Shown here one piece after another: positions 8,621-17,407 of a DNA stretch of 34,558 bases. The notes beneath the pieces are model-generated. The model did no database searches and was not told the DNA's origin. It saw only the letters and a program-made list of their open reading frames with translations. Source of the stretch: an uncultured Planctomycetaceae bacterium (lineage in GTDB: Bacteria > Planctomycetota > Planctomycetia > Planctomycetales > Planctomycetaceae); NCBI GenBank assembly GCA_903861195.1, contig CAIOTJ010000095.1, positions 1-34,558 of the forward strand, given 5' to 3'. Position 1 is the first letter of the stretch; every line of letters starts with the position of its first letter. Position numbers and translations under genes: made by a program.

Positions 8621-8680
8621 ACTCTGTGGTGCAGTGCACGGTTCTGTGGTGCAGTTCACGGTTCTGTGGTGCAGTGCACG
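8621..8680 (+). repeat. three 20-base tandem repeats upstream of infB
   Basis: The unit GTTCTGTGGTGCAGTGCACG occurs three times without spacers (8621-8640, 8641-8660, 8661-8680), with two changes in the first copy and one in the second. Copies one and three contain GTGCA-G-TGCAC, a palindrome around one base, as expected for a protein-binding site. No spacers are present, so this is not a CRISPR array. Confidence 0.8.
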
Positions 8681-8695
8681 GTGGCCAATGTTCAG

Positions 8696-8725
8696 CGGCG
8701 ATGGTTCATCGCTGTAGATTCGCAC
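8696..8725 (+). repeat. hairpin plus TAGATYCGCAC element, copy 1
   Basis: CGGCGATG (8696-8703) pairs with CATCGCTG (8707-8714) over a GTT loop, followed directly by TAGATTCGCAC (8715-8725). A second copy with a different stem but nearly the same tail lies at 26363-26395. The stem is preserved while its sequence differs, which suggests that the structure matters. It resembles a REP-type intergenic element. Confidence 0.5.
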
Positions 8726-8857
8726 TGGGGACATTGTCCTTGTGCGTTGCAGTGACGAGCCTTGCAACGCCCAGCCAGGCAACGCGATGCCGTAGATTGA
8801 GGTGGCCCTGTCGGTTTACGAACCGCGGGGTCTTGAGGCCCCCTGGGAGACAGGCTG

Positions 8858-11800
8858 TTGAAGATTCGGATTTTTTCGCTTGCCAAAGAACTCGAGATGG
8901 ACAGCAAAGTCCTGATCGGGTGGTGTCAGAAGCTGGGCATCGACCTGAAGGACTCGCCCCTGTCGAGCATCTCGGAAGAGCAGCGCGACCGGGTGCTGGA
9001 GTTCATCAAGAGCCAAGGCCGGGAATCGGGAGAAGCCCCGAAAGCCTCCGCTGCGGCGACCCCCTCGCGCGATGCCCCGCGGATGGTTGGCGGGAAGGTT
9101 CCGACGATCCGTCCGGTGGCCGCTCCCAACCGCCCGGCTGCGACGCCGGAGGAAGAAGAGCTTTCCGCTCCGGAGGTGGTCACCCCGCCCGCCGTCAGCG
9201 GACCGATCGAGACCACTGTTCCCGAACTGCCGGCCCCCCCCGTTCCGCAGCCAGTCCGCGGGGGCGAGCCCCCGCCCCGCCCCGTGTCTCCCTTGCGGCC
9301 GCAGCGTGAACCGGCCCCCGAAAAAGTTCCTGCGGAACGTACGGCTCCCGAGAAGGGAACTCCCGGGCGTGGAGTGCCGGAACGGGCGGATTCCCCCCGA
9401 CCTGCGGCCGAGCCAGTAGCCCCCCGGGCTGCGGAATCGCCGGTGGCTCCGCTCGATGTTCCCGTGAGGCCGTCGAAGCCCGCGGCGACGGGCAAGCCCC
9501 CCGTGTTGCGGTCCAATCGTCCCCCCGCAATCACCCGCCCCAAGAAGGTCGCAGCCGAGGCGACCGAGCCTGTGGTCCCACCTCCGGAGGCGGAACCAAT
9601 TGTGGAGGAGGTCAGCGCTGCTCCGGTGACCGCCAGCGAGCCGGTGGAAGAGATTCTGCCGGAGGTGGAGGCGGATGGGGAAGCCGCGGACCCGTCGACG
9701 TCAACCCCTGTCGACACGCCTCCCACGCCGGCTCCGGGCAAAGCGCCCCTGGCCCCTCTGCGTCGGGAAGATTATATCGGTGCCTCGGGGACTTCGCGGA
9801 CCCGTGAGATGACGGCCATTGGAGCCGTGTCGGGGTTGCAGCGCGATTCGAAAAAGCCGAAGTCGAGGCCGATGCCCACGCTGCCGAAGCTGGCGGCCCC
9901 TCCTCCGTCTCCGAAGGCGTCGCAGGCAGCCACCACACCGGCCGCCAGTGGTGGCCCGGCCCAGAAGCCCGAGATGCGCATTTCGCGGGACATGCTGGAG
10001 CGGACGCCGCTGCATGAGCACATCAAGCAGCACAACCAGGACAAGAAGCGGAAGGTCGACGACACTCCGGAAGACTTTTCGGAGGAAAGCAAGAAGGGGG
10101 TCGGCCGGGGTCCCGTGCGGCCCATGGTGGGCGGCACGCCCGGAGTGGTTGCCGACCGGAAGGCGCGCGTTGGCAAGCGTGGTACCGGTCGCCTGCGGGA
10201 AGACGAGGAAGAGGGATCCCGGCTCCGAGCGCATCGCCCCCGGCAACTGCGTCGCGGCCAGAAGGTGGAGCAGAAAAGCGAGGCTGAGATCGAATTCCCC
10301 ATCACCGTCCGCGGCCTGTCGGAAGCCATGGGCCGTCGGGCCAATGAACTCATTGGCCTGATGATGAAAAAGGGCCAGATGGTCACGATCAACTCGTACC
10401 TCGAGGAGGAGCAGGCGCTCGAGTTGGCGATGGAATGCGGTGTCGATCTGCACATCGAACGCGAGAAGGATGTCGAAGAGCACCTGGAAGAGGTGGCCTC
10501 CGCTGAAGGGGATCCGGGCGACCGGATCACCCGCCCGGCGATCGTCACCATCCTGGGACACGTCGACCACGGGAAAACGACTCTGCTCGACAAGATCCGT
10601 TCGGCCAATGTGGCGGCTGGGGAATTCGGCGGGATCACGCAACACATTGCGGCGTACCAGGTCGAGCACAACGGACGGAAGATCACGTTTCTCGATACGC
10701 CGGGTCACGCGGCATTCGCCGAGATGCGGGCCCGCGGGGCGAATGTGACCGACATCGCCGTACTGGTGGTGGCGGCGAACGACGGAGTGATGCCGCAGAC
10801 GGTCGAGGCGTTGAATCACGCCCGCGCGGCCGGCGTGCCAATTGTGGTGGCGATGAACAAGATCGACCTTCCCGAGCGGAACGAGCAGCGGGTGCTGCAG
10901 GAACTGGCGACGCAGAACCTGCTGGCCGCCGAATGGGGTGGCGACACCGAAGTCGTACGGACCTCGGGCCAGACTGGCCAGGGGATCGACGACCTGCTGG
11001 AGACACTGCAGACGGTGGCCGAACTGGGCGAGCTGACCGGCAATCCCGCGAAGAGCGCCAACGGAATCTGTCTGGAGGCGTTCCGAGACGAAGGGCGCGG
11101 GGCCCTCGTCTGGCTGATCGTGCAGGACGGGACCCTCCGCAAGGGGGATGTGGTGCTGTGCGGCACCTCGTATGGCCGGATCCGCGCGATGTACGACGAT
11201 CACGGCCGCGAGGTCGAGGAAGCCGGCCCGTCGGTCCCTGTGAAGGTATCGGGGCTCGATGAAGTGCCCGCCGCGGGTGACCGGTTCTACGTCCTCTCGG
11301 AGATTGACGAGGCCCGTGAGATCGCCGAGGTGCGGCGGCAGCGGGGCCGCGAAGCCCAACTGGCCAAGAAGGGCCGGGTGCGGACGCTGCAGGAAATTCT
11401 GAGCCAGGCCGAAAAGGGCGAGGTCCAGGATCTGCCCGTCATCATGAAGGCCGATACCCCCGGCTCGCTGGAGGCCCTGCGGGGCGAAGTGCTGAAGTTC
11501 CAGCATCCCGAGGTGCGGGTCGTGATCCTGCACGACGGGGTGGGGGGTGTGAACGAGAGCGATGTCTATCTGGCGGCCGCGTCGGGGGCGATCATCGTCG
11601 CCTTCCACGTGGTGGCCGAAGATCGGGCCGAGGCCCTCGCCGAGCGCGAAGGGGTCGAGATCCGGCAGTACAACATCATTTATGAAGTCACGGACGACAT
11701 CAAGAAGGCGATGGAAGGGCTGCTCAAGCCCGAGGTGGTGCAGTCGCGAATGGGCCGGGCCCTGGTGCTGCAGACCTTCGACATCAGCCGGTTCGGACGT

Positions 11801-12037
11801 GTGGCGGGTTGCCGCGTGCTCAACGGCACGATCGAGCGCAACAGCCTGATCCGGATCATCCGGGATCAACGGGTGTTGAGCGAGTACAAGATGGCCTCCC
11901 TGAAGCGCGGCAAGGACGACGCGAAGGAAGTGCGTGAGGGGATGGAGTGCGGGATCCGCCTGGACGGTTTCGACGATGTCAAGGAAGGCGACATGTTCGA
12001 GGCGATCAAGATCGAGGAGGTCAAACGCACACTGTGA
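8858..12037 (+). CDS. infB: translation initiation factor IF-2
   Basis: A 1059-residue IF-2, the GTPase that places initiator tRNA on the 30S subunit and promotes subunit joining. The first IF2_N domain is at 1-50 ([18 protein letters not shown]). A Pro/Ala/Glu-rich linker runs over roughly 400 residues. A second IF2_N-like domain begins near 474 ([15 protein letters not shown]). The G domain has G1 GHVDHGKT (567-574), GGITQHI, DTPGHA (613-618) and NKID (667-670), followed by domains II-IV. The start is TTG at 8858: the conserved IF2_N begins at once and GGGAG lies about nine bases upstream. The linker makes this protein longer than E. coli IF-2 (890 residues). rbfA follows after 85 bases. 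Confidence 0.97.
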   Translation: MKIRIFSLAKELEMDSKVLIGWCQKLGIDLKDSPLSSISEEQRDRVLEFIKSQGRESGEAPKASAAATPSRDAPRMVGGKVPTIRPVAAPNRPAATPEEEELSAPEVVTPPAVSGPIETTVPELPAPPVPQPVRGGEPPPRPVSPLRPQREPAPEKVPAERTAPEKGTPGRGVPERADSPRPAAEPVAPRAAESPVAPLDVPVRPSKPAATGKPPVLRSNRPPAITRPKKVAAEATEPVVPPPEAEPIVEEVSAAPVTASEPVEEILPEVEADGEAADPSTSTPVDTPPTPAPGKAPLAPLRREDYIGASGTSRTREMTAIGAVSGLQRDSKKPKSRPMPTLPKLAAPPPSPKASQAATTPAASGGPAQKPEMRISRDMLERTPLHEHIKQHNQDKKRKVDDTPEDFSEESKKGVGRGPVRPMVGGTPGVVADRKARVGKRGTGRLREDEEEGSRLRAHRPRQLRRGQKVEQKSEAEIEFPITVRGLSEAMGRRANELIGLMMKKGQMVTINSYLEEEQALELAMECGVDLHIEREKDVEEHLEEVASAEGDPGDRITRPAIVTILGHVDHGKTTLLDKIRSANVAAGEFGGITQHIAAYQVEHNGRKITFLDTPGHAAFAEMRARGANVTDIAVLVVAANDGVMPQTVEALNHARAAGVPIVVAMNKIDLPERNEQRVLQELATQNLLAAEWGGDTEVVRTSGQTGQGIDDLLETLQTVAELGELTGNPAKSANGICLEAFRDEGRGALVWLIVQDGTLRKGDVVLCGTSYGRIRAMYDDHGREVEEAGPSVPVKVSGLDEVPAAGDRFYVLSEIDEAREIAEVRRQRGREAQLAKKGRVRTLQEILSQAEKGEVQDLPVIMKADTPGSLEALRGEVLKFQHPEVRVVILHDGVGGVNESDVYLAAASGAIIVAFHVVAEDRAEALAEREGVEIRQYNIIYEVTDDIKKAMEGLLKPEVVQSRMGRALVLQTFDISRFGRVAGCRVLNGTIERNSLIRIIRDQRVLSEYKMASLKRGKDDAKEVREGMECGIRLDGFDDVKEGDMFEAIKIEEVKRTL

Positions 12038-12122
12038 GCGGCCTGCCAGAGAACATCCCTGTCCGTGATTTTCCCCAGAGCCTTCCGATGTGGATGGGTG
12101 CCACCCATGCTGGGAGGATCGC

Positions 12123-12707
12123 ATGAGCCGGCGAACCGCCAAGGTGGCTGAGGCCGTGCGCGAGGTGGTTGCCACCACGATCCTGTTCGGCCTGAAGGAC
12201 CCCCGGGTGAAGAATGTGACGGTGTTGTGGGCCGATGCGGCTCCCGACCTCAAGAGTGTGAAGGTGTTCATCTCGGTCCGGGGCGAACCCCGGCACGCGG
12301 TGCTGGCGATGCACGGGTTGGAATCGGCCCGGGGTTTCATCCAGCACCAGATCGCCGTGCAGTTGGACCTGCGGTACACCCCGGTGCTGCAGTTCGTTCT
12401 GGATCCCGGAGCGAAGCTGGCCGCCGAGACTTCAGCGGTGCTGCGGGAGGCGATGGCACAAACGGCGGCATCGACTGCGGCGGGAGCCGCCGACGCAGCG
12501 GATGTCGCGGCAAATCCCGAAGAACGGGATCTCTCGGCCCTGGCTGGGAACGAGACCGAGCCACCGATGCCCGAGCCACCGATGCCCGAGCAAAGGTTTT
12601 CCGGGGAGACGGGTGAGACCCCGGAGGTGTGGGCCGCCCCGTCGGGCGGGACAGCGGCGGACCATCAGGACGATCCCGGTGCGGAACCGTCTGCGGTTCC
12701 GCGCTGA
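12123..12707 (+). CDS. rbfA: ribosome-binding factor A with C-terminal extension
   Basis: A 194-residue protein. Residues 1-105 match the RbfA KH-like fold (RRTAKVAEAVREVVATTI, then DPRVKNVTV, DLKSVKVFISV and the LDLRYTPVLQFVLD strand). RbfA binds the 30S subunit, acts in 16S rRNA 5'-end maturation and supports growth in the cold. The ATG at 12123 is chosen because GGGAGGA ends five bases upstream; an in-frame ATG at 12090 lacks such a site. The last 90 or so residues form an Ala/Glu/Pro-rich, probably disordered tail that E. coli RbfA (133 residues) lacks. It includes a duplicated 15-base unit at 12558-12587 (EPPMP twice). The gene sits in the usual place after infB. Confidence 0.93.
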   Translation: MSRRTAKVAEAVREVVATTILFGLKDPRVKNVTVLWADAAPDLKSVKVFISVRGEPRHAVLAMHGLESARGFIQHQIAVQLDLRYTPVLQFVLDPGAKLAAETSAVLREAMAQTAASTAAGAADAADVAANPEERDLSALAGNETEPPMPEPPMPEQRFSGETGETPEVWAAPSGGTAADHQDDPGAEPSAVPR

Positions 12708-12734
12708 GGACAAGATTTGCGATCCAGGACAGCC

Positions 12735-14168
12735 ATGGTAGCCCCCCAACGCTCCAAGCCGATCGACAAGCAGGAATTGTGTCGTAAACTGACCGCCCTG
12801 TTGAAGAAGGCGTATCACTCCTCACCGGCCAAGCAGGAAGTGCCGGTGCTGGAGACCTTGCTGTTCGCCGCCTGCTATGAGGAGACCGACCTGGAGTCGG
12901 CCCAGGCGATGTTGAAGCGGCTGCATGCGGTGTATCCCGATCTGAACGAGGCGCGTGTCAGTTCGATTGGTGAGCTGCAGCAGGTCTTTTCCGCCGACGA
13001 ATACGCCCCCTGGCGGGCCCTGCGGATCAAGAATCTGCTGCAACATGCCTTCGATCTGAACTACTCGTTCGAACTCGAGGCGTTGCGTCGCAAAACGGCC
13101 GAATTGGCGGGGAAACAGCTCGACCGCATTCCTGGGGTCTCGTGGTTTATTCGCGGCTGGTCACTGCAGCATTCGCTGGGCAGCCACGTGCTGCCGCTCG
13201 ACACGCGCATGCTTGGCGTGCTGGCGTGGCTGGGCTTCGCCGAGCCCCAGGCCGACCCCGAGCAGACCTCGGAATCATTGCGGTCCTACATCCGCAAGGC
13301 CGATGCCCCGCTGTTCTGCCACCTGCTGAAATGCCTGTCGATCGATCCCAGGCGTGCGAAGCTCTTTCCGCCGGCAGGAAAAGAAGCCGACTGCTCGGCC
13401 AGTCCGGATGAAGGCCTGCACCGGTTGGAGGTCCTGCTGAACCGAGGACCCGCGGCGGTCCCCAAACCCGCCCCGCGGCCCGAGCCCGCTTCCTCCAAGA
13501 CCGCCGCCAAGGGGACCAAACCCGAGGCTGCCAAGGTCGACACCAAGCCGGTCGCTCCCGAGCGGGTTGAGACCGCCAAAGCCCCCGCGAAGTCGGCCGC
13601 CGCCAAGGGGGAACCACCCAAGTCTGAATCAAACAAGTCCGAATCGACCAAGTCCGAATCGACCAAGTCCGAATCGACCAAGTCCGGCCACTCCAAACCA
13701 GCAAAGGGGGACACCGTACGTCCGACCGCTGGCAAACCAGTACCCAGCAAGCCGGAACCGGCGAAGCCAGAGCAGGTGAAATCCGCAGCGGTCAAAGCGG
13801 ACAGCAAAAAGCCAGAGGGTGCCAAGCCCGACCCGGCCCGTGACGGGTCGTCCCGCGCTGGGACCGTGAAACCCCCCATTGCCAGTGACCGCAAGGGGAA
13901 CGACAGCAAAAAGGGGACTCCTCCTCCCAAGGCGAATCAAGACAAGGGATCGGGCGACAAGGGATCGGGCGACAAGGGCGCTGAAGCGAAGCTGGCGGCG
14001 GGCAAGTCTCCCGCGAAGGGTGCCGCCCCCGCCAAGCCCGTGGCTGCCAAGCCTCCCGCCAAGACCGTCTCCAAGGGGGTGACTCCCCCCCCTTCCAAGG
14101 GAGTCAAGAACGGCAAGTCGAAGACGGCGAAGCCGGACGGACGTCCCTCGGGAAAGAAACGCACTTGA
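12735..14168 (+). CDS. endonuclease III-like (HhH-GPD fold) domain with lysine-rich histone-H1-like tail
   Basis: A 477-residue protein from ATG 12735 (AGGA just upstream); a TTG at 12717 is less likely. Residues 1-235 resemble an HhH-GPD DNA glycosylase: LETLLFAACYEETDLESAQ, a hairpin at RIPGVS (132-136) and LDTRM with Asp156. The spacing from hairpin Pro to Asp (23) equals that of E. coli EndoIII (Pro115 to Asp138). The catalytic Lys120 position is Phe138 here, and the C-terminal four-Cys iron-sulfur loop is absent. So it is at most a monofunctional glycosylase, or only a DNA-binding relative. Residues from about 240 to the end form a Lys/Ala/Pro/Ser-rich basic tail like histone H1, with tandem KSEST units. 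Cotranscription with rbfA is likely (27-base gap). The domain call is moderate; the function is unknown. Confidence 0.7.
   Translation: MVAPQRSKPIDKQELCRKLTALLKKAYHSSPAKQEVPVLETLLFAACYEETDLESAQAMLKRLHAVYPDLNEARVSSIGELQQVFSADEYAPWRALRIKNLLQHAFDLNYSFELEALRRKTAELAGKQLDRIPGVSWFIRGWSLQHSLGSHVLPLDTRMLGVLAWLGFAEPQADPEQTSESLRSYIRKADAPLFCHLLKCLSIDPRRAKLFPPAGKEADCSASPDEGLHRLEVLLNRGPAAVPKPAPRPEPASSKTAAKGTKPEAAKVDTKPVAPERVETAKAPAKSAAAKGEPPKSESNKSESTKSESTKSESTKSGHSKPAKGDTVRPTAGKPVPSKPEPAKPEQVKSAAVKADSKKPEGAKPDPARDGSSRAGTVKPPIASDRKGNDSKKGTPPPKANQDKGSGDKGSGDKGAEAKLAAGKSPAKGAAPAKPVAAKPPAKTVSKGVTPPPSKGVKNGKSKTAKPDGRPSGKKRT
13620..13694 (+). repeat. five 15-base in-frame tandem units in the H1-like tail
   Basis: Units of AAGTCCGAATCGACC type occur at 13620, 13635, 13650, 13665 and 13680. 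The three middle copies are identical and the outer two have diverged; they encode KSEST-like pentapeptides. A second 15-base duplication (GACAAGGGATCGGGC twice, KGSGD) lies at 13941-13970 in the same gene. Identical codons point to recent slippage. Confidence 0.85.
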
Positions 14169-14182
14169 TCTTTCGCGGGTGG

Positions 14183-14211
14183 TGTCCCCCCACGGTTCAG
14201 AGTTCTACAAT
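14183..14211 (+). promoter_or_regulatory. candidate promoter for the TPR gene
   Basis: TACAAT (14206-14211) is a five-of-six match to the -10 hexamer. It lies 15 bases after the stop of the preceding gene's coding region has passed and 61 bases before the TPR start. The -35 region at the right distance (TGTCCC at 14183-14188) is poor. The TPR gene may therefore have its own start site as well as read-through. Confidence 0.3.
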
Positions 14212-14272
14212 TTTGAATCGGCATGGGTTCTTCCGGAACTCGTACCTCCCAGGAGCTCTTGAGGAAGGCACA

Positions 14273-16543
14273 ATGGTCCGAAATCGCGTCTGCTTCGGAA
14301 TCTGTCTGGCGGTGCTGTGGGCTGGCCTGATTTCCGCTTCCGCTGTCGTTCAGGCCCAGGCCCCGGCGAACCCGCCTCCCGGAGGGGCGGAAGGAAAACC
14401 GTCCGTCGTTCCGGGATCCATCCGGGGGCAGGACCTCGAAGATGTGATCGAACCGCTGACGCCGGCTCGCCCGAGGACCCCCGCCGAGCAGGCACGGGTT
14501 GACGCGCTCGCCTGGTTTGGCACCGGCCGCGTGCTGCAGGGGCGGGGAGACCTGTCCGGCGCGTTCGACGCCTATGTCAAGTCGATTGAGAAAGACCCCA
14601 ACGTTCTCGCGGTGTATCGCCAGGTGATCCCTCTGGCTCTGCATTTGAACAAGCCAGAGGTGGCCCTGCGTTCGGTCGAAAAGGCGACCGAGCTGGCTCC
14701 CAATGACTACGAATGGCTCGTGCAACTGGCGGAACTGCAGGTGCGGACCGAAAATCTCGGCGGCGCCATCAACAGTCTCGAAAAGGCGACGCGACTTCCC
14801 AGCCTCGATCCCAAATCCACTGCGTTCATCGTGCTGAAGAACCAGTTGGGTCAGTGGTATCTGGCCACTCAGCGGTTTGTGGACGCGTCACGCGTGCTGG
14901 AACCGGTCTTCGCCGCTGTTCTGGACCCCGCCCCTTACAAGCTCAGTCCGCAGCTGCGGAACCAGATTCTGGCGAACGTGAGCTTCGAGAAGTTCGGCGA
15001 GGTGTTTCTCCAGGGGGGCAATCCTGATCTGGCGCTCAACGCCCTGACCAAGGCGGTGGAGAAGCGCGGGAGCAAGACGGGAGATCTCTCGTTCCTGCTG
15101 GCCCTGGCCCAGCTCGAAAAGGGAGATGCCAACCAGTCGCTCGCGGAGCTGCAGGGATATCTCGACGGCAACCGCCAGTCGAAACGCCAGACCGCTTACG
15201 ATCTGCTGGGGCAGGTCCTGGAAAAGCTGGGACTCAAGCAGGAACTGTTGCCGCGGCTCGAACAGGCCGCCATGAAGGATCTGCGGAATCCGTATCTCCA
15301 GCTGTCGCTCGCCGAGCAGTACGTCGCCGCCAATCGCCTGGATGAAGCCGAGACGCTGTTCAAAAAGACTCTGGGAGTATCGGCCGACGCCCGGGGCTAT
15401 GCCGGTTTGGCTGGGGTCTACCGCCGCCGCGGAAAGCCTTCCGAACTGCTCTCGGCCCTGTCGAGTTCCTTTGGCGAAGCCGGCAGTTCCAAGGTTATCG
15501 AAACCGAACTGCAGGCCCTGGTGTCGGACCAGGCTCTCGCGAATTCCGTCCTGCAGTTGGGTCAGGACCAGTTGCGGTCAGAGCCCGGCAAGCTGAAGTT
15601 TCCGCAGGGCTACGTGCTGGCGAATTTGGCTGCGGAAGCGAAGCAGACCGATCTGATGGTCGAGTTTTACCGGCACCTGTTGCGGATCCGGAATGAACGG
15701 GGAGCCCAGCTCTATGAAGAACTGGGACAGCACCTGGTCGACGCCCGGCGCTACCAGCAGGCCGCCGAGGTGTTTGGTGAGGCCGCCCGGTCGGTCGGGT
15801 TCCAGGAACGTTCCCAGTTCGAGTACCAGCAGGCGTTCGCCCTGACGATGGCGGGAAAGTTCGAGCAGGGGCTCGAAGTGATTCGGCGGCTGATGAACGA
15901 CAACGAACGCAACCCGGCCTATCCGTTCCGGGAGGCGTGGATCCTGGGTCACGCCCGGAAGTTTGACGAAGCGATCGCCGCGTACGAGCGCCTGCTCTCG
16001 CGGTATCCCGAATTGCCGCAGATCCAGCGTCTGGGCCGCTCGGGACTTTCCAATGTGTATGTCTCCAAGGGAGACCTCCGAAAGGGAGAAGAGGTTCTGG
16101 AGCAGGTCTACCGCGACACTCCCGACGACATCTCGGTCAACAACGACCTGGGCTACCTGTATGCCGACCAGGGGAAGAATCTCGAGCAGGCCGAGCAGAT
16201 GATCCGCAAGGCGGTGGAAGCCGAACCCGACAATGGCGCCTACCTCGATAGTCTGGGCTGGGTGCTGCATCGGCGGGGGAAACACGCCGAAGCGTTGCCA
16301 CTGATTGAGAAGGCGGTCGAGAAGGGCCAGGGGTCGGGGGACGAGACCCTGCACGAGCACCTGGGAGATGTGTTGGACAAGCTGGACCGAACCGCCGACG
16401 CGTTGGCCGCCTGGAAGCGGTCCCGCCAGCTGGCGGACCAAAACCCCTTCCCTGATCCCCTGCTGATCCAGCGTCTGGACGACAAGATTCGCGTCGGGGA
16501 GCAGGGACGCAAGCCCTCCCCGGTGGATGACAAGGCCCCCTGA
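14273..16543 (+). CDS. secreted tetratricopeptide repeat protein
   Basis: A 756-residue protein. The start at 14273 is supported by GAGGAAGG upstream and by the signal peptide that follows (MVRNR, then a hydrophobic core, with likely cleavage after VVQA near residue 28). An in-frame open stretch upstream to 14165 is rejected because it would bury the signal. Most of the remainder is helical repeats of TPR type, for example GRGDLSGAFDAYVKSIEKDP, HARKFDEAIAAYERLLSRYP, DQGKNLEQAEQMIRKAVE and RRGKHAEALPLIEKAVEKG. TPR arrays act as protein-binding scaffolds. With a signal peptide and no clear further membrane segment, this one is probably periplasmic or outer-membrane associated. The specific role is unknown. 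Confidence 0.85.
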   Translation: MVRNRVCFGICLAVLWAGLISASAVVQAQAPANPPPGGAEGKPSVVPGSIRGQDLEDVIEPLTPARPRTPAEQARVDALAWFGTGRVLQGRGDLSGAFDAYVKSIEKDPNVLAVYRQVIPLALHLNKPEVALRSVEKATELAPNDYEWLVQLAELQVRTENLGGAINSLEKATRLPSLDPKSTAFIVLKNQLGQWYLATQRFVDASRVLEPVFAAVLDPAPYKLSPQLRNQILANVSFEKFGEVFLQGGNPDLALNALTKAVEKRGSKTGDLSFLLALAQLEKGDANQSLAELQGYLDGNRQSKRQTAYDLLGQVLEKLGLKQELLPRLEQAAMKDLRNPYLQLSLAEQYVAANRLDEAETLFKKTLGVSADARGYAGLAGVYRRRGKPSELLSALSSSFGEAGSSKVIETELQALVSDQALANSVLQLGQDQLRSEPGKLKFPQGYVLANLAAEAKQTDLMVEFYRHLLRIRNERGAQLYEELGQHLVDARRYQQAAEVFGEAARSVGFQERSQFEYQQAFALTMAGKFEQGLEVIRRLMNDNERNPAYPFREAWILGHARKFDEAIAAYERLLSRYPELPQIQRLGRSGLSNVYVSKGDLRKGEEVLEQVYRDTPDDISVNNDLGYLYADQGKNLEQAEQMIRKAVEAEPDNGAYLDSLGWVLHRRGKHAEALPLIEKAVEKGQGSGDETLHEHLGDVLDKLDRTADALAAWKRSRQLADQNPFPDPLLIQRLDDKIRVGEQGRKPSPVDDKAP

Positions 16544-16650
16544 GCCGGGGCGCGAGTCCGGTGATTTCCCGGAGGGGTCTGGAGTGACCAGCCCCGTCGG
16601 GCAACCCGGGAATGTTTCCTTTTGACGAGAGACCGCACAGGACCAAGATC

Positions 16651-17406
16651 ATGGCCGGGCATTCCCACTCCGCGAACATCGCGATCCGGAAAGGGGCACA
16701 AGACAAAAAGCGGGGGGCGTTGTTTGGCAAGCTGAGCCGCGCGATCATGATTGCGGCCCGGCATGGGGGGGGTGATCCGGTCACCAACCTCAAGCTGCGG
16801 TATGCGATCGACAAGGCGCGCGAGAACAGCATGCCCAAGGACAACATCGAACGGGCGGTCAAGAAAGGCTGCGGCGAACTCGATGGGGAAGATCTGGCGG
16901 AACTGGTCTACGAGGGGTATGGCCCCGCCGGAGTGGCGGTGATGTGCGACATCCTCACCGAGAACCGCAACCGGACCGCGGGAGAGGTGCGGAAGATCTT
17001 CGAACTCAACGGAGGAAACCTCGGGGCCACCAACTGCGTCGCCTGGATGTTCGAACGGAAGGGGATCTTTTTGGTACCCGCCCACAATGTCGAAGAAGAC
17101 CGACTGATCGACGTGGCCCTGAACGCCGGTGCGGACGATGTCTCGCTGCAGGGGGAGTCGTTCGAGGTGCTGTGCGACACCGCTGCGTTTGAAACCGTGA
17201 AACAGGCTCTCGAGACGGCGCAGATTCCGTGCGACCGGTCCGAGATTGCCCGCATTTCCAAAAACACCGTGGAACTGGACCTCGAGCAGGCCCGCCAGGT
17301 GCTGGGGCTGATCTCGACGCTCGAAGACCATGAAGACGTCCAGAGCGTGACCGCCAACTACAGCATTCCCGACCACCTCATCGCCGAATTGCAGGCGTCG
17401 CTGTAG
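16651..17406 (+). CDS. YebC/PmpR family protein
   Basis: A 251-residue protein of the YebC/TACO1 family, close to the usual length of about 240-250. The N-terminus MAGHSHSANIAIRKGAQDKKRG corresponds to the conserved MAGHSKWANI-type start. Also conserved are LRYAIDKARENSMPKDNIERA, YEGYGPAGVAVMCDILTENRNRT and GGNLGATNCVAWMFERKG. Family members were first described as DNA-binding regulators; some are now linked to relief of ribosome stalling at proline runs. AGGA at 16639-16642 sets the start; an in-frame upstream ATG at 16612 lacks the family N-terminus. The gene is convergent with the LptF/G-like gene with one base between the stop codons. Confidence 0.95.
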   Translation: MAGHSHSANIAIRKGAQDKKRGALFGKLSRAIMIAARHGGGDPVTNLKLRYAIDKARENSMPKDNIERAVKKGCGELDGEDLAELVYEGYGPAGVAVMCDILTENRNRTAGEVRKIFELNGGNLGATNCVAWMFERKGIFLVPAHNVEEDRLIDVALNAGADDVSLQGESFEVLCDTAAFETVKQALETAQIPCDRSEIARISKNTVELDLEQARQVLGLISTLEDHEDVQSVTANYSIPDHLIAELQASL

Positions 17407-17407
17407 G

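Larger units (their letters stand above)
8164..8857 (+). other. long repeat-bearing spacer between nusA and infB
   Basis: No convincing gene lies in these 694 bases. Neither a YlxR nor an L7Ae-like protein is present, although these often sit between nusA and infB in other bacteria. The spacer holds a hairpin just after nusA (8190-8208), a 12-base tandem repeat (8402-8437), a 20-base tandem repeat (8621-8680) and a hairpin element followed by TAGATTCGCAC (8696-8725). The infB ribosome-binding site is near its end. Confidence 0.6.

Noticed and set aside
8402-8680. Possible CRISPR array
   Set aside because: The repeats are 12 and 20 bases long and directly adjacent without unique spacers; no cas genes are present.
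12717-12734. TTG start for the EndoIII-like gene
   Set aside because: The ATG at 12735 has AGGA at proper distance, and the extra six residues have no support.
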